Positions 54,570 through 64,000 of a stretch of 64,000 bases of DNA are shown here, in pieces; position 1 is the first letter of the stretch; each line of letters opens with the position of its first letter. The position numbers were made by a program, and so were the translations under genes. Under the pieces are notes generated by a model. It ran no database searches, had not been told where the DNA came from, and saw nothing but the letters and a program-made list of their open reading frames with translations. Where the stretch lies: positions 161,148-225,147 of the forward strand of contig SSFR01000014.1 of assembly GCA_008015505.1 (NCBI GenBank), given 5' to 3'. This stretch comes from Pedobacter sp. (GTDB lineage Bacteria; Bacteroidota; Bacteroidia; Sphingobacteriales; Sphingobacteriaceae).

Positions 54570-54707
54570 TCGACTATTGTTTGAAGATGAAGGTCAAAAA
54601 TAGGAAAATGAAGGTTAGTACGTTGCAAATTATTTAGCTGCAAATACCTAAGAGCAATAGAAAAACTGAGAAGAAAAGACGTTTAAGAAAAATTAGGCGG
54701 AAGAGAT

Positions 54708-54959
54708 TTACTTAATCTCTTCATAATCTACAAAATCGCCCACAGTATCAGCTTTAGAATTTTTTTGATTTGGCGGGATATAGTCAACCCGTATATTACC
54801 ATCAGGTTGGCGATAATTTTTATAACTATAGGTTTGACCAGCTTGATTTTGAGCCTTGTGAACTATCTTCTGAATCAAAAAGGGAAATAACAAGCGTATC
54901 AGTTGTTTAATCAACCAAAAGATAGCCATAGCGGTCAATAAAAATCTCAATAATCCCAT
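54708..54959 (-). CDS. DUF4834-like small membrane protein
   Basis: N-terminal TM, then IRVDYIPPNQKNSKADTVGDFVDYEEIK. Confidence 0.65.
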   Translation of the reverse strand: MGLLRFLLTAMAIFWLIKQLIRLLFPFLIQKIVHKAQNQAGQTYSYKNYRQPDGNIRVDYIPPNQKNSKADTVGDFVDYEEIK

Positions 54960-55069
54960 AAATATTGATTTTGATGCAAAGATACGGGATATTTCTTTTC
55001 ACCAAAAAGACGTAGGTATATTTCAAACCCACAAGCCAAACCTAATCACCCCAAACTTAAAAACAGTGT

Positions 55070-55840
55070 TTAAATGGGAAGTATCTTAAACTTCTGATCT
55101 TCAAAAGCCACTTGAGCAATTGCATTGGACCGAGCATGATAAAATAGGCAAATCCACTTTTCCGCTGCTGCACGCTGTCCATACTCCTGACGAAGCTCCA
55201 TCGCTTTGTGACCATCAAAATCATATTTTGCAATAAACTTCCGCAGTAACTGTACAGACTCTGGCAAAACATCACCTCCAAAAAACACTATTTCCCCTTT
55301 CTCTTGGATCCAAAATACCTGATGAAACTGACAATGCCCACCCGTAAGCTCGTAACGAATGTCTTCGTTCAAATTCCCACTACCTTCTACCAATTGAACA
55401 CAACCATACTCCTGCAACACCATTAACATTTTAGGATTGTATGACGCCGAAGGATAGTTAAGCGCCATATTCCACTCTTCTTTTTGGATAACATAGGTGG
55501 CCTTGGGAAAACTCGGCCTTAGCTGGCCATCACACTCAAAGACCATTCCTCCAGCATGATCAATATGCAGATGCGACATCAATACCCATGTTACCTCACC
55601 TGGGTCAAAACCCGCCTGACGAATTTGCCCATGAATAACCAACTCACCCTGTTCATCTTTATATCCTAGGCCCGTATCCAAAACAATCAATTCATTAGCC
55701 GTTTTAACTAGAAATGGCTGCACATGAATAAATAAAGAAGCTGGCCGATCCTTAATTTGATGAATAGCCGGATCAAAAGGAATAAATTCTTTGGAAATAT
55801 CTACTGAATAGGAACCTTCGTGTAAAGCAATAATTTTCAT
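55070..55840 (-). CDS. MBL-fold metallo-hydrolase (lactonase-like)
   Basis: LIVLDTGLGYKDEQGELVIHGQIRQAGFDPGEVTWVLMSHLHIDHAGGMVFE; start chosen at MKIIALHEGSYSVD (ORF track extends to 55906). Confidence 0.87.
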   Translation of the reverse strand: MKIIALHEGSYSVDISKEFIPFDPAIHQIKDRPASLFIHVQPFLVKTANELIVLDTGLGYKDEQGELVIHGQIRQAGFDPGEVTWVLMSHLHIDHAGGMVFECDGQLRPSFPKATYVIQKEEWNMALNYPSASYNPKMLMVLQEYGCVQLVEGSGNLNEDIRYELTGGHCQFHQVFWIQEKGEIVFFGGDVLPESVQLLRKFIAKYDFDGHKAMELRQEYGQRAAAEKWICLFYHARSNAIAQVAFEDQKFKILPI

Positions 55841-56007
55841 AAGACTAGTTGTTCTATTCTCTTTTCCAAATTCTAATACGACACAAAAGTAAATTATCAC
55901 AATCAAAGATTAATAAGTGATAAATAGATGTTCTAAAGAATAGATATCACTAACTCCTCTATTGAAATTTAAACAGGCTCCAAGTAGACACCCAAATTGA
56001 ATCAATG

Positions 56008-56015
56008 TATATTTG
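56008..56015 (+). promoter_or_regulatory. Putative Bacteroidota -7 element TATATTTG
   Basis: Exact TAnnTTTG match upstream of recJ (ATG at 56037). Confidence 0.4.
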
Positions 56016-56036
56016 CGGCCGATTTTGAATAAGCCT

Positions 56037-57767
56037 ATGGAAAAAAGATGGATCAAACGACCGATTAAAGATTATTCAGCAATAAAGACCTTACAAAAGT
56101 CACTACAAATTGATGAGATATTGGCCACTCTACTTGCCCATCGAGGGGTCAATACCTTTGAGGAAGCCCGAGCTTTTTTCAGACCACAACTCGATCATTT
56201 ACATGATCCTTTTTTAATGAAAGATATGGACAGAGCCATCGATCGCATCGAACAAGCACTAGCCAAACAAGAAAGGATCCTTGTTTATGGTGATTATGAT
56301 GTAGATGGAACAACCTCGGTAGCTCTGGTCTATCATTTCTTTAGGAAAATTTATACGAACATCGATTTTTATATTCCTAATCGCTACACAGAAGGATATG
56401 GTATTTCTACACAAGGAATTGATTATGCTGTAACAAATTGCTTTTCACTCATTATTGCGCTGGATTGTGGTATTAAATCTGTGGATAAAATTGCCTATGC
56501 CAATCAACAAGGTGTCGATTTCATTATTTGTGACCACCATCTTCCGGGCGAACAACTACCCCAGGCAATTGCCATCTTAGACCCTAAACGAACAGACTGC
56601 CCCTACCCCTACAAAGAGCTTTCAGGATGTGGCATCGGGTTTAAATTAATCCATGCCTTTTCGCTACGAAATCATCTTCCCTTAGATAATATTTATTACT
56701 ATTTAGATTTAGTTGCAGTGAGCATTGCATCGGACATTGTACCCATCACTGGAGAAAATCGCGTCTTGGCTTGGTACGGATTAGAGCGTCTAAACACCAT
56801 GCCCTGCAAAGGGTTACTGGCCCTAAAGGATTCCACCGGAAAAAAACATGACTATACCATTACTGATATCGTCTTCCAAATTGGCCCTCGCATCAATGCC
56901 GCAGGCCGAATAGACGATGCCAAACACGCTGTCAAATTGCTAATCTCGGATGATTATGACGATGCCACTCAAAAAAGTGAGATCATCAATCTGCAAAATG
57001 ACGAGCGTAAAACATACGACCTGGATATCACCGAACAAGCTCTAGCAATGCTGAATCATCCACATCATCAAACACGCAAAACAACAGTTGTATTCCATGA
57101 AGACTGGCACAAAGGAGTAATTGGTATTGTAGCCTCCCGCTTAACCGAGACCTATTATCGGCCCACAGTCGTGTTAACTAAATCAAATGATCTGGTTGCA
57201 GGATCGGCACGATCAGTATTAGATTTTGATCTCTATGAAGCCTTGTATGCCTGTGGTGACTTACTCGAACAATTCGGCGGGCATAAATATGCTGCTGGGC
57301 TCACCATGAAAGCAGAAAATATTCCCCTATTTCAACAGCGTTTCGAGGAGGTAGTTAGCGCTAGCATTACCGACGACCTACTCGTGCAACGCATACTGAT
57401 TGATGCCGAAATTAATCTCGACCAAATTCAAGGTAAATTCATTCGAATATTGAATCAATTAGCCCCATTTGGTCCACAAAACATGGCCCCCATATTTACT
57501 ACTAAGCAAGTTTATGTCTATGGACAGGCAAGCCTTGTTGGAAACAATCACCTGAAGATGAGTATTAAGCAAGCAAACTCAACTATATTTGTTGGTTGCA
57601 TTGGCTTTGGTTTGGGCGACTATTTGTCAGAAATTAATCAAGGTCAGCCTTTTGATATTTGTTATTGCATCGAAGAGAACATCTTCCGAGAGCAACGCTC
57701 CTTGCAATTAAACATTAAAGGAATAAAAACCTCACCCCAACCCTTTCCAAAGGAGACAATTGGATGA
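56037..57767 (+). CDS. recJ: Single-stranded-DNA-specific exonuclease RecJ
   Basis: [77 protein letters not shown] track start 56013; ATG 56037 preferred. Confidence 0.95.
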   Translation: MEKRWIKRPIKDYSAIKTLQKSLQIDEILATLLAHRGVNTFEEARAFFRPQLDHLHDPFLMKDMDRAIDRIEQALAKQERILVYGDYDVDGTTSVALVYHFFRKIYTNIDFYIPNRYTEGYGISTQGIDYAVTNCFSLIIALDCGIKSVDKIAYANQQGVDFIICDHHLPGEQLPQAIAILDPKRTDCPYPYKELSGCGIGFKLIHAFSLRNHLPLDNIYYYLDLVAVSIASDIVPITGENRVLAWYGLERLNTMPCKGLLALKDSTGKKHDYTITDIVFQIGPRINAAGRIDDAKHAVKLLISDDYDDATQKSEIINLQNDERKTYDLDITEQALAMLNHPHHQTRKTTVVFHEDWHKGVIGIVASRLTETYYRPTVVLTKSNDLVAGSARSVLDFDLYEALYACGDLLEQFGGHKYAAGLTMKAENIPLFQQRFEEVVSASITDDLLVQRILIDAEINLDQIQGKFIRILNQLAPFGPQNMAPIFTTKQVYVYGQASLVGNNHLKMSIKQANSTIFVGCIGFGLGDYLSEINQGQPFDICYCIEENIFREQRSLQLNIKGIKTSPQPFPKETIG

Positions 57768-57792
57768 GACTCTACTTTATAAGGCAAACCAA

Positions 57793-58530
57793 ATGATACT
57801 AAGAGCAGAAAATCTAATCAAAAAATATAGTCAACGCAGTGTGGTAAACAACGTCTCTTTCCATGTTTCACGGGGAGAAATTGTGGGGCTACTCGGACCA
57901 AATGGTGCGGGTAAAACTACCTCCTTTTACATGATTGTTGGACTCATTAAACCCAATGAAGGCCATGTTTACTTGGACGATGAAGATATCACAGCTGACC
58001 CTATGTACAAAAGAGCACAAAAAGGAGTCGGTTACTTGGCACAAGAAGCCTCTGTTTTTAGAAAACTGTCTGTTGAGGATAATATCAAAGCAGTTCTCGA
58101 GATGTCTAAGCTAACCAAGATAGCACAGCAAGAAAAGTTAGAGGAACTAATCAGTGAGTTCAGCTTACATAAGGTGCGTCATAATCGGGGTGATCTACTC
58201 TCAGGTGGGGAACGCAGACGCACGGAGATTGCTCGTGCACTAGCCGCTGATCCTAACTTTATTTTACTCGATGAACCTTTTGCTGGTGTAGACCCCATTG
58301 CTGTCGAAGAAATACAAACGATTGTGGCCCGTCTAAAACTCAAAAATATTGGTATACTCATTACTGATCATAATGTCCAAGAAACGCTTTCCATTACTGA
58401 CAGAGCCTATTTACTTACCGAAGGAAAGATCATGCTCACTGGTACACCCCATGAAATAGCTGGTAACGAGATGGCCAGGAAATACTACTTGGGGCAACAA
58501 TTCGAATTGCGCAAGAAAAATCTGACTTAA
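57793..58530 (+). CDS. lptB: LPS export ABC transporter ATP-binding protein
   Basis: [88 protein letters not shown]. Confidence 0.95.
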   Translation: MILRAENLIKKYSQRSVVNNVSFHVSRGEIVGLLGPNGAGKTTSFYMIVGLIKPNEGHVYLDDEDITADPMYKRAQKGVGYLAQEASVFRKLSVEDNIKAVLEMSKLTKIAQQEKLEELISEFSLHKVRHNRGDLLSGGERRRTEIARALAADPNFILLDEPFAGVDPIAVEEIQTIVARLKLKNIGILITDHNVQETLSITDRAYLLTEGKIMLTGTPHEIAGNEMARKYYLGQQFELRKKNLT

Positions 58531-58584
58531 AATCCCAACTAACCTTTTCTAAAAAAGACAACTAATTATCCTTTACTAACACAT

Positions 58585-60135
58585 ATGACGCTAGTCAATT
58601 CCTTCTTTACCTGGATCATGAAAAAACGAATGCACCAAATTGAGCTATTCGTTAAATACCCCCACGAAGTACAAGAAGAATGGTTTCAAAAGCTCATTAC
58701 AGCTGCTAAGTATACAGAATGGGGCAAACAGTATGATTATTCATCATTAGCCAATCAGCAACGATTTAAAGAAAGAGTTCCATTGCAAGATTACGATAGT
58801 CTAAAGCCCTATATCAACCGAATGCTTAGGGGCGAACAAAATGTACTCTGGCCCTCCGAAGTCAAATGGTTTGCCAAATCATCAGGAACTACAAGCGATC
58901 GGAGCAAATTCATTCCCGTAAGTGAAGAATCGCTAGAAGAATGCCATTTCAAAGGAGGCAAAGACTTACTCTCTATCTATTGTCACAATCGCCCAAACAC
59001 CAAAATATTCACTGGAAAATGTTTGGTCTTGGGAGGAAGTCATCATATCAATCAATTAAATACAGACTCTTGGTACGGAGATCTTTCTGCCATACTTATC
59101 AAGAACTTGCCTTTTTGGGCCGAATTTTATCGTACGCCTGATTTATCAATCACACTGCTAGATAATTTTGAAGAAAAAGTCGAAAAAATGGCCAGGGCAA
59201 CCATCGATGTCAACGTAACCAATATTTCGGGAGTCCCTACCTGGAATCTTGTCTTAGCCAAACGAATACTTGAAATAACAGGCAAAAAACACCTATTAGA
59301 AGTATGGCCTCATTTGGAATTTTACTCTCATGGAGCCGTTAGCTTCAAACCTTACCGTGAGCAGTTTAAAAAGCTGATTCCTTCGGATACCATGTACTAC
59401 CTGGAAACTTATAATGCCTCAGAAGGTTTTTTCGGAATACAAGACCAACCCAACTCAGAAGAAATGCTACTCATGCTCGATTATGGCATCTATTATGAGT
59501 TCATTCCTATGGAAGATTTTGGAAAAGAAAACCCAGCTTCACTGAATTTAAATCAGGTAAAACTCGATCAAAACTATGCAATTGTCATTTCTACCAATGC
59601 AGGTTTATGGCGATACATCATTGGTGATACTATTAGATTTACATCATTATCCCCATTTCGCATTCAAATCACAGGTCGCACCAAACATTTCATCAATGCT
59701 TTTGGCGAAGAATTAATCGTTGATAATGCTGAAAAAGCATTGGTGAAAGCCTGTGAACAAACCCAAGCTAGTATTGGCGAATACACTGCATGCCCCATCT
59801 ATTTTGGAGAAAATCAGCCCGGAGGGCATGAGTGGGTTATTGAATTTGAACAACAGCCCAATAGTCTAGGAAACTTTACAGAAGTATTTGATCAGACTTT
59901 GAAAGAAATTAATTCAGATTATGAAGCAAAACGGTTCAATAACATGGCTATGCAGCCACCACTAATTCATTCCGTACCAAAAGGAACTTTTTTCAACTGG
60001 ATGAAAAAAAGAGGCAAGCTAGGTGGGCAACATAAAGTACCCCGCCTGTTTAACGAGCGAACCTATGTGGATGATATTTTAGCTCTACATAACGCACATC
60101 TTGCTTCTCAAAGGAATTCCAAAATCTGTCCATAA
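58585..60135 (+). CDS. GH3 auxin-responsive promoter family (acyl-adenylate/amido synthetase-like) protein
   Basis: VKWFAKSSGTTSDRSKFIPVSEESL, ISGVPTWNLVLAKRILE, LETYNASEGFFGIQDQP, GLWRYIIGDTIRFTSLSPFRIQITGRTKHFINAFGEELIVDNAEKAL. Confidence 0.9.
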   Translation: MTLVNSFFTWIMKKRMHQIELFVKYPHEVQEEWFQKLITAAKYTEWGKQYDYSSLANQQRFKERVPLQDYDSLKPYINRMLRGEQNVLWPSEVKWFAKSSGTTSDRSKFIPVSEESLEECHFKGGKDLLSIYCHNRPNTKIFTGKCLVLGGSHHINQLNTDSWYGDLSAILIKNLPFWAEFYRTPDLSITLLDNFEEKVEKMARATIDVNVTNISGVPTWNLVLAKRILEITGKKHLLEVWPHLEFYSHGAVSFKPYREQFKKLIPSDTMYYLETYNASEGFFGIQDQPNSEEMLLMLDYGIYYEFIPMEDFGKENPASLNLNQVKLDQNYAIVISTNAGLWRYIIGDTIRFTSLSPFRIQITGRTKHFINAFGEELIVDNAEKALVKACEQTQASIGEYTACPIYFGENQPGGHEWVIEFEQQPNSLGNFTEVFDQTLKEINSDYEAKRFNNMAMQPPLIHSVPKGTFFNWMKKRGKLGGQHKVPRLFNERTYVDDILALHNAHLASQRNSKICP

Positions 60136-60197
60136 AAAAACCTCCTTTTAAATTGATCAATGTCTTCCTAGAAACTCCCTATACAATTACACCCCCT

Positions 60198-63100
60198 TTA
60201 TTGTGGTCCCCGCTCTTCAAAGAATTTATAATACTTTTCTTCCTTAGTATTTTCCTTATCCTTAGTCTTATCAATCAAGGTAAGAACATAATAATATGTA
60301 CCATCTCTAAGATGATAGGGTGACGGTCCATCAGCATTCGACATACCACAGAAAGAAACATCTGCATTGTTATAGTGCGCAATAGAAAAAACTGTCACTC
60401 CCTGTCTGTTTACAATATCCAATCGATTATCTGGATACTTCTCTATATTCGATACTGTCAAACAATCATTTATTCCATCTCCATTATCCGATACTCCTAT
60501 GATAATATCTATTTTCCTATTCAGCACTGTGATAAATCCAGGATTAACCGTAAAGCTTACACTAGACCCTTCAACTTGAATATGCGTTGGTACATCGCTA
60601 CTGCTCGAGGCCGTTATGCTAAACGAACCCCTGCCACTTCCCGCAGGAATAACCACAATTGGATCTATAACTGGAGGGCCACCCAACAGCGATAGATCAC
60701 TTGAACTACCTATACTCAAGCTTACTGTAACTGCATGAGCTACACTTATCCCCACTGGCAAACTCACTCCTATCTCCGCTGTACCATCTTGAAATATCGT
60801 ACCATTTCCTATCGTAATTACCAAATTCCCAGAATTTTGTGCCGTCGTATCCAATAGCATCAACGTACTGCTCACCGTATTCAAATAAACATTACTTGCC
60901 ATAACTACCAAGGGCTCACTATCAAACAAAATCGTGTCACTCAACGCTTCTAATTCAAAATTTACACTAGTCTGGCCACCTACTAAAGTCACGCTCGGTG
61001 GCAAATGATAGTGCTCTGGATTAGCTAAAGAGCCCGATAAATCGAAAACTACATCTCGAGGCAATATTATACCTGTCGGTACCAGACTCAGACTCATCGC
61101 CGTATTGCTACCCTCTGATACATTACTACTAGCTGCTTGCATACGCAAACTAACTATCGTGATCGTTTGACTCACTGAGGCTGCTAAATAACTCGAATCT
61201 CCTGATATCATCGCCGTCAATAACACCTGACCCTCTTGACTAGCGGTAATGTTATTGTTCACATCTATCGTGGCTATTCCTGTGATCGGAGTCAACGTAA
61301 AGCTAATCACACCACCATGTCCAGATCCTGCTGTCGTTGTCGCTGTAGCTGCTATAATGCTGCTCAGTGACATCATATCTATCGAATTAATACGCAGTGT
61401 TTGTGAACCCGCATTGATCATGATCGTCAACGTCGCTGGAAGAGGCGCGTAATAATTCGCATCTCCACCCTGACTTACCTCAACAACTATTGTTCCTGAG
61501 CCATAAGCCGTGATCAACCCCTGAGAACTAATCGTTGCATTAGACCCCCCACTTAACAATGAATAAACAAGTGCACTACTGGGTGTAATACCTCCTAATG
61601 GTCCTTGACTTGATCCATAAACAGGCATGGTCGTACCCACATTCATCGTCGTAACAGTCGAAGTTAAAGATAGCGTCGGCGTGCCCTTGCCTATAGTAAT
61701 GGTTTGACTTAATGTAGCCCCATTATAATTGGCATCTCCAACAGTACTTGCCTGCAAGGTAACCAACCCTGCTCGATAACCTATTAACAAACCAGTAATC
61801 GGATTAATTGTTGCCGAACCACTACCCCCTAACAATGAATAAACAATCTGACCACCACTACTAACTGTGGCCGTACTAGTAGCACTCGCTGTTAAACTCC
61901 CCCCAACAAACGTTTCATTAGTAGAAACTATCGTTAAAGTTTGACCCCCTCTTATAATGGTGATAATCTGACTCAATGAAGACCCATTGTAATCCGAGTC
62001 TCCAGAAATGTTCACTATTAATGTCACTGTTCCTGCACTGAGCGCACTAACAAGACCTAAACCATTTACTGTGGCCGAACCACTTCCTATACTCGTAATA
62101 CCATAACTAACTAATCCTCCACGAATACCCGCAGTAGTTGTAGTGCTCAGCTGTAAAGTTGTACCGGCTAACATCGTATTAGTTGCTGGACTAATTGTTA
62201 AGGTTTGTGATCCCTTATTAATTGTCAGAACCTGGGAAATACTTGCTGCTGTATAATTAACATTACCTGAGATATAAGCTGTTACTAAAACTGTACCAGC
62301 ATTAAATGCCTGTACAAAACCTGTATTGGCATTGATGGTAGCCGAGCCACTACCTGACGATAAGCTATATGTAATTGAACCTCCCGAACTACCTACATTA
62401 CTCATAGCTGTAACTGTCAAACTACCATCAACTACTGTTACATAGCTACCTGTACTTGAACTCAAAGACAAACTTTGTAAACCTGCCCCAATCGTAATCG
62501 TCAAGTTAACTGGAACTGGTGCATTGTAGTTCACATCCCCTCCCTGCATCGCTTGAACTACAATACTACCCGAGCCTATAGCTGTAATCATCCCTGTACT
62601 GCCGTTGATCGTGGCACTACCACTTCCCGATATGATACTATATGTAATACCGCCTGTGCTTGACACTCCTCCAACCAATGGTGGCACACTCAATCCTGAT
62701 ACCGTGGCCGTGCTCCCTACAACCATACTTAAGGTCGTACTCGTGATCGATAACGTCGGCGTACCTTTATTTATCGTAATGGTGATACTTATCGGTAAGG
62801 CTGAATTATAATTCACGTCCGAAGCCTGACTCACTTGAACTACCACCTGACCACTACGTGTACCAGTCAAAGTGCCACCCGATGCATCCAACGTTGCACT
62901 CGTACTCCCTGATCCCAATAAACTATAGCTAATTCCACCCGTACTGGCTAAAATACCTGGCGACGTACTAAGCCCCGTAATAACTATACTACCACCTACC
63001 GTAGTGGCTGTCAAAGTATTGGTAAACGACAAACTCGGAGTACTCTTATTTATCGTAATCGTAATGCTGATCGGAACCGGTGAATTATAGTTCGAATCTG

Positions 63101-63998
63101 AACCCTGACTCACCTGAACTACTACCTGACCACTACGTATACCCGTCAACACCCCACTCGATGAATCTATACTCGCACTTGTACTTCCTGTACCCAATAA
63201 ACTATAGCTAATTCCGCCCGTACTGGCTAAAATACCTGGCGACGTACTAAGCCCCGTAATAACTATACTGCCACCTACTGTAGTTGACGTCAATGTATTG
63301 GTAAACGACAAACTCGGTGTGCCCTTACCAATCGTGATCGTCTGATTAATCACCGCTGATGTATAGTTTGAATTACCTAAAGTAGCTGCTCTTAACGTCA
63401 CTGTTCCAGATCCTATAGCCGTAATAAAGCCCGTGTTCAAATCAACCGTCGCTGAACCACTACCCGAACTTATACTATATGTAATTGCACCACCACCTAT
63501 CACATTACTGCTTGCCGTCGCTGTCAAACTACTACCTACTGTCATGTCGTAATTCCCTGTACTTGAACTCAAAGACAAGCTCTGGACACCTGCTCCAATC
63601 GTAATAGTCAAGCTAACAGGTACCGGTGCATTGTAGTTCACATCTCCTCCCTGCATCGCTTGAACTACAATACTACCCGAGCCTGTAGCTGTAAGTTGAC
63701 CCGTAACAGCACTAAGCGTTGCACTACCACTTCCCGATACTATACTATACGTAATACTACCTGTACTAGATATACCCCCTAACAAGGGCGGAATACTCAC
63801 TGCCGATACCGTGGCTGTACTTCCTACAACCATACTTAAGGTCGTACTCGTGATCGATAAGGTCGGGGTACCCTTGCCTATCGTAATGGTGATACTTATC
63901 GGCAAGGGCGAATTATAATTCACATCCGAAGCCTGACTCACTTGAACTACCACCTCACCACTTTGAGTACCCGTCAATGTGCCGCCGGATGAATCCAA
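60198..63998 (-). CDS. C-terminal portion of a giant Ig-like-repeat surface protein with Calx-beta-like region and gliding-motility-type (CHU_C/T9SS type B) C-terminus; 5' end beyond window
   Basis: About ten tandem ~85-95 aa modules (TPTLSITSTTLSMVVGS...SGSATINGSTGMITAIGSGSIVVQAMQGGDVNYNAPVPVNLTITIGAG), then SNVSEGSNTAMSLSLVPTG..., and C-terminal SDNGDGINDCLTVSNIEKYPDNRLDIVNRQGVTVFSI...YHLRDGTYYYVLTLID. Confidence 0.88.
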   Translation of the reverse strand: MDSSGGTLTGTQSGEVVVQVSQASDVNYNSPLPISITITIGKGTPTLSITSTTLSMVVGSTATVSAVSIPPLLGGISSTGSITYSIVSGSGSATLSAVTGQLTATGSGSIVVQAMQGGDVNYNAPVPVSLTITIGAGVQSLSLSSSTGNYDMTVGSSLTATASSNVIGGGAITYSISSGSGSATVDLNTGFITAIGSGTVTLRAATLGNSNYTSAVINQTITIGKGTPSLSFTNTLTSTTVGGSIVITGLSTSPGILASTGGISYSLLGTGSTSASIDSSSGVLTGIRSGQVVVQVSQGSDSNYNSPVPISITITINKSTPSLSFTNTLTATTVGGSIVITGLSTSPGILASTGGISYSLLGSGSTSATLDASGGTLTGTRSGQVVVQVSQASDVNYNSALPISITITINKGTPTLSITSTTLSMVVGSTATVSGLSVPPLVGGVSSTGGITYSIISGSGSATINGSTGMITAIGSGSIVVQAMQGGDVNYNAPVPVNLTITIGAGLQSLSLSSSTGSYVTVVDGSLTVTAMSNVGSSGGSITYSLSSGSGSATINANTGFVQAFNAGTVLVTAYISGNVNYTAASISQVLTINKGSQTLTISPATNTMLAGTTLQLSTTTTAGIRGGLVSYGITSIGSGSATVNGLGLVSALSAGTVTLIVNISGDSDYNGSSLSQIITIIRGGQTLTIVSTNETFVGGSLTASATSTATVSSGGQIVYSLLGGSGSATINPITGLLIGYRAGLVTLQASTVGDANYNGATLSQTITIGKGTPTLSLTSTVTTMNVGTTMPVYGSSQGPLGGITPSSALVYSLLSGGSNATISSQGLITAYGSGTIVVEVSQGGDANYYAPLPATLTIMINAGSQTLRINSIDMMSLSSIIAATATTTAGSGHGGVISFTLTPITGIATIDVNNNITASQEGQVLLTAMISGDSSYLAASVSQTITIVSLRMQAASSNVSEGSNTAMSLSLVPTGIILPRDVVFDLSGSLANPEHYHLPPSVTLVGGQTSVNFELEALSDTILFDSEPLVVMASNVYLNTVSSTLMLLDTTAQNSGNLVITIGNGTIFQDGTAEIGVSLPVGISVAHAVTVSLSIGSSSDLSLLGGPPVIDPIVVIPAGSGRGSFSITASSSSDVPTHIQVEGSSVSFTVNPGFITVLNRKIDIIIGVSDNGDGINDCLTVSNIEKYPDNRLDIVNRQGVTVFSIAHYNNADVSFCGMSNADGPSPYHLRDGTYYYVLTLIDKTKDKENTKEEKYYKFFEERGPQ

Positions 63999-64000
63999 CG

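Noticed and set aside
60198-63998. Repeats considered as a CRISPR-like or satellite array
   Set aside because: The repeats are in-frame, roughly 255-290 bp, and encode Ig-like modules in one continuous ORF, so they are protein repeats.

Overview
The window looks like a chromosomal segment from a Bacteroidota genome, probably Sphingobacteriales/Sphingobacteriaceae (inference from gene content: SusC/SusD pair, OstA-like protein, YfhO, DUF4834, a CHU_C-type C-terminus and TAnnTTTG-like promoter motifs). Most of it is housekeeping: NadE C-terminus, Lnt, PnuC, TilS, OstA-like protein, pyruvate carboxylase, SerS, RsmI, NadR-like kinase, SdhCAB with a DASS transporter and OprO/P-type porin, RecO, an MMPL/RND exporter, KatG, YfhO, RecJ, LptB and a GH3 protein. 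Two identical tRNA-Val(TAC) genes lie in tandem. Accessory parts are a glycosyltransferase/methyltransferase cluster (about 34.7-42.9 kb), a SusC/SusD + MRJP/yellow-like + KatG block (43.8-52.0 kb), and the C-terminal part of a very long Ig-like repeat surface protein running off the right edge. The signals most worth follow-up are: (i) a tandem pair of divergent paralogues of unrecognised family (18.9-20.7 kb) sharing an NRKKGSFxRAxWYGGRTE...GKGKGxRKxIRNAP signature; (ii) a MITE-like or structured intergenic repeat present twice (15358-15552 and 24134-24294), with solo end-like sites elsewhere; (iii) a frameshifted BNR/sortilin-like relic; (iv) A-B-C higher-order repeat structure in the giant adhesin-like gene. 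I saw no CRISPR array, prophage, or recognisable defence system. Family assignments come from reading the translations; no database search was run.
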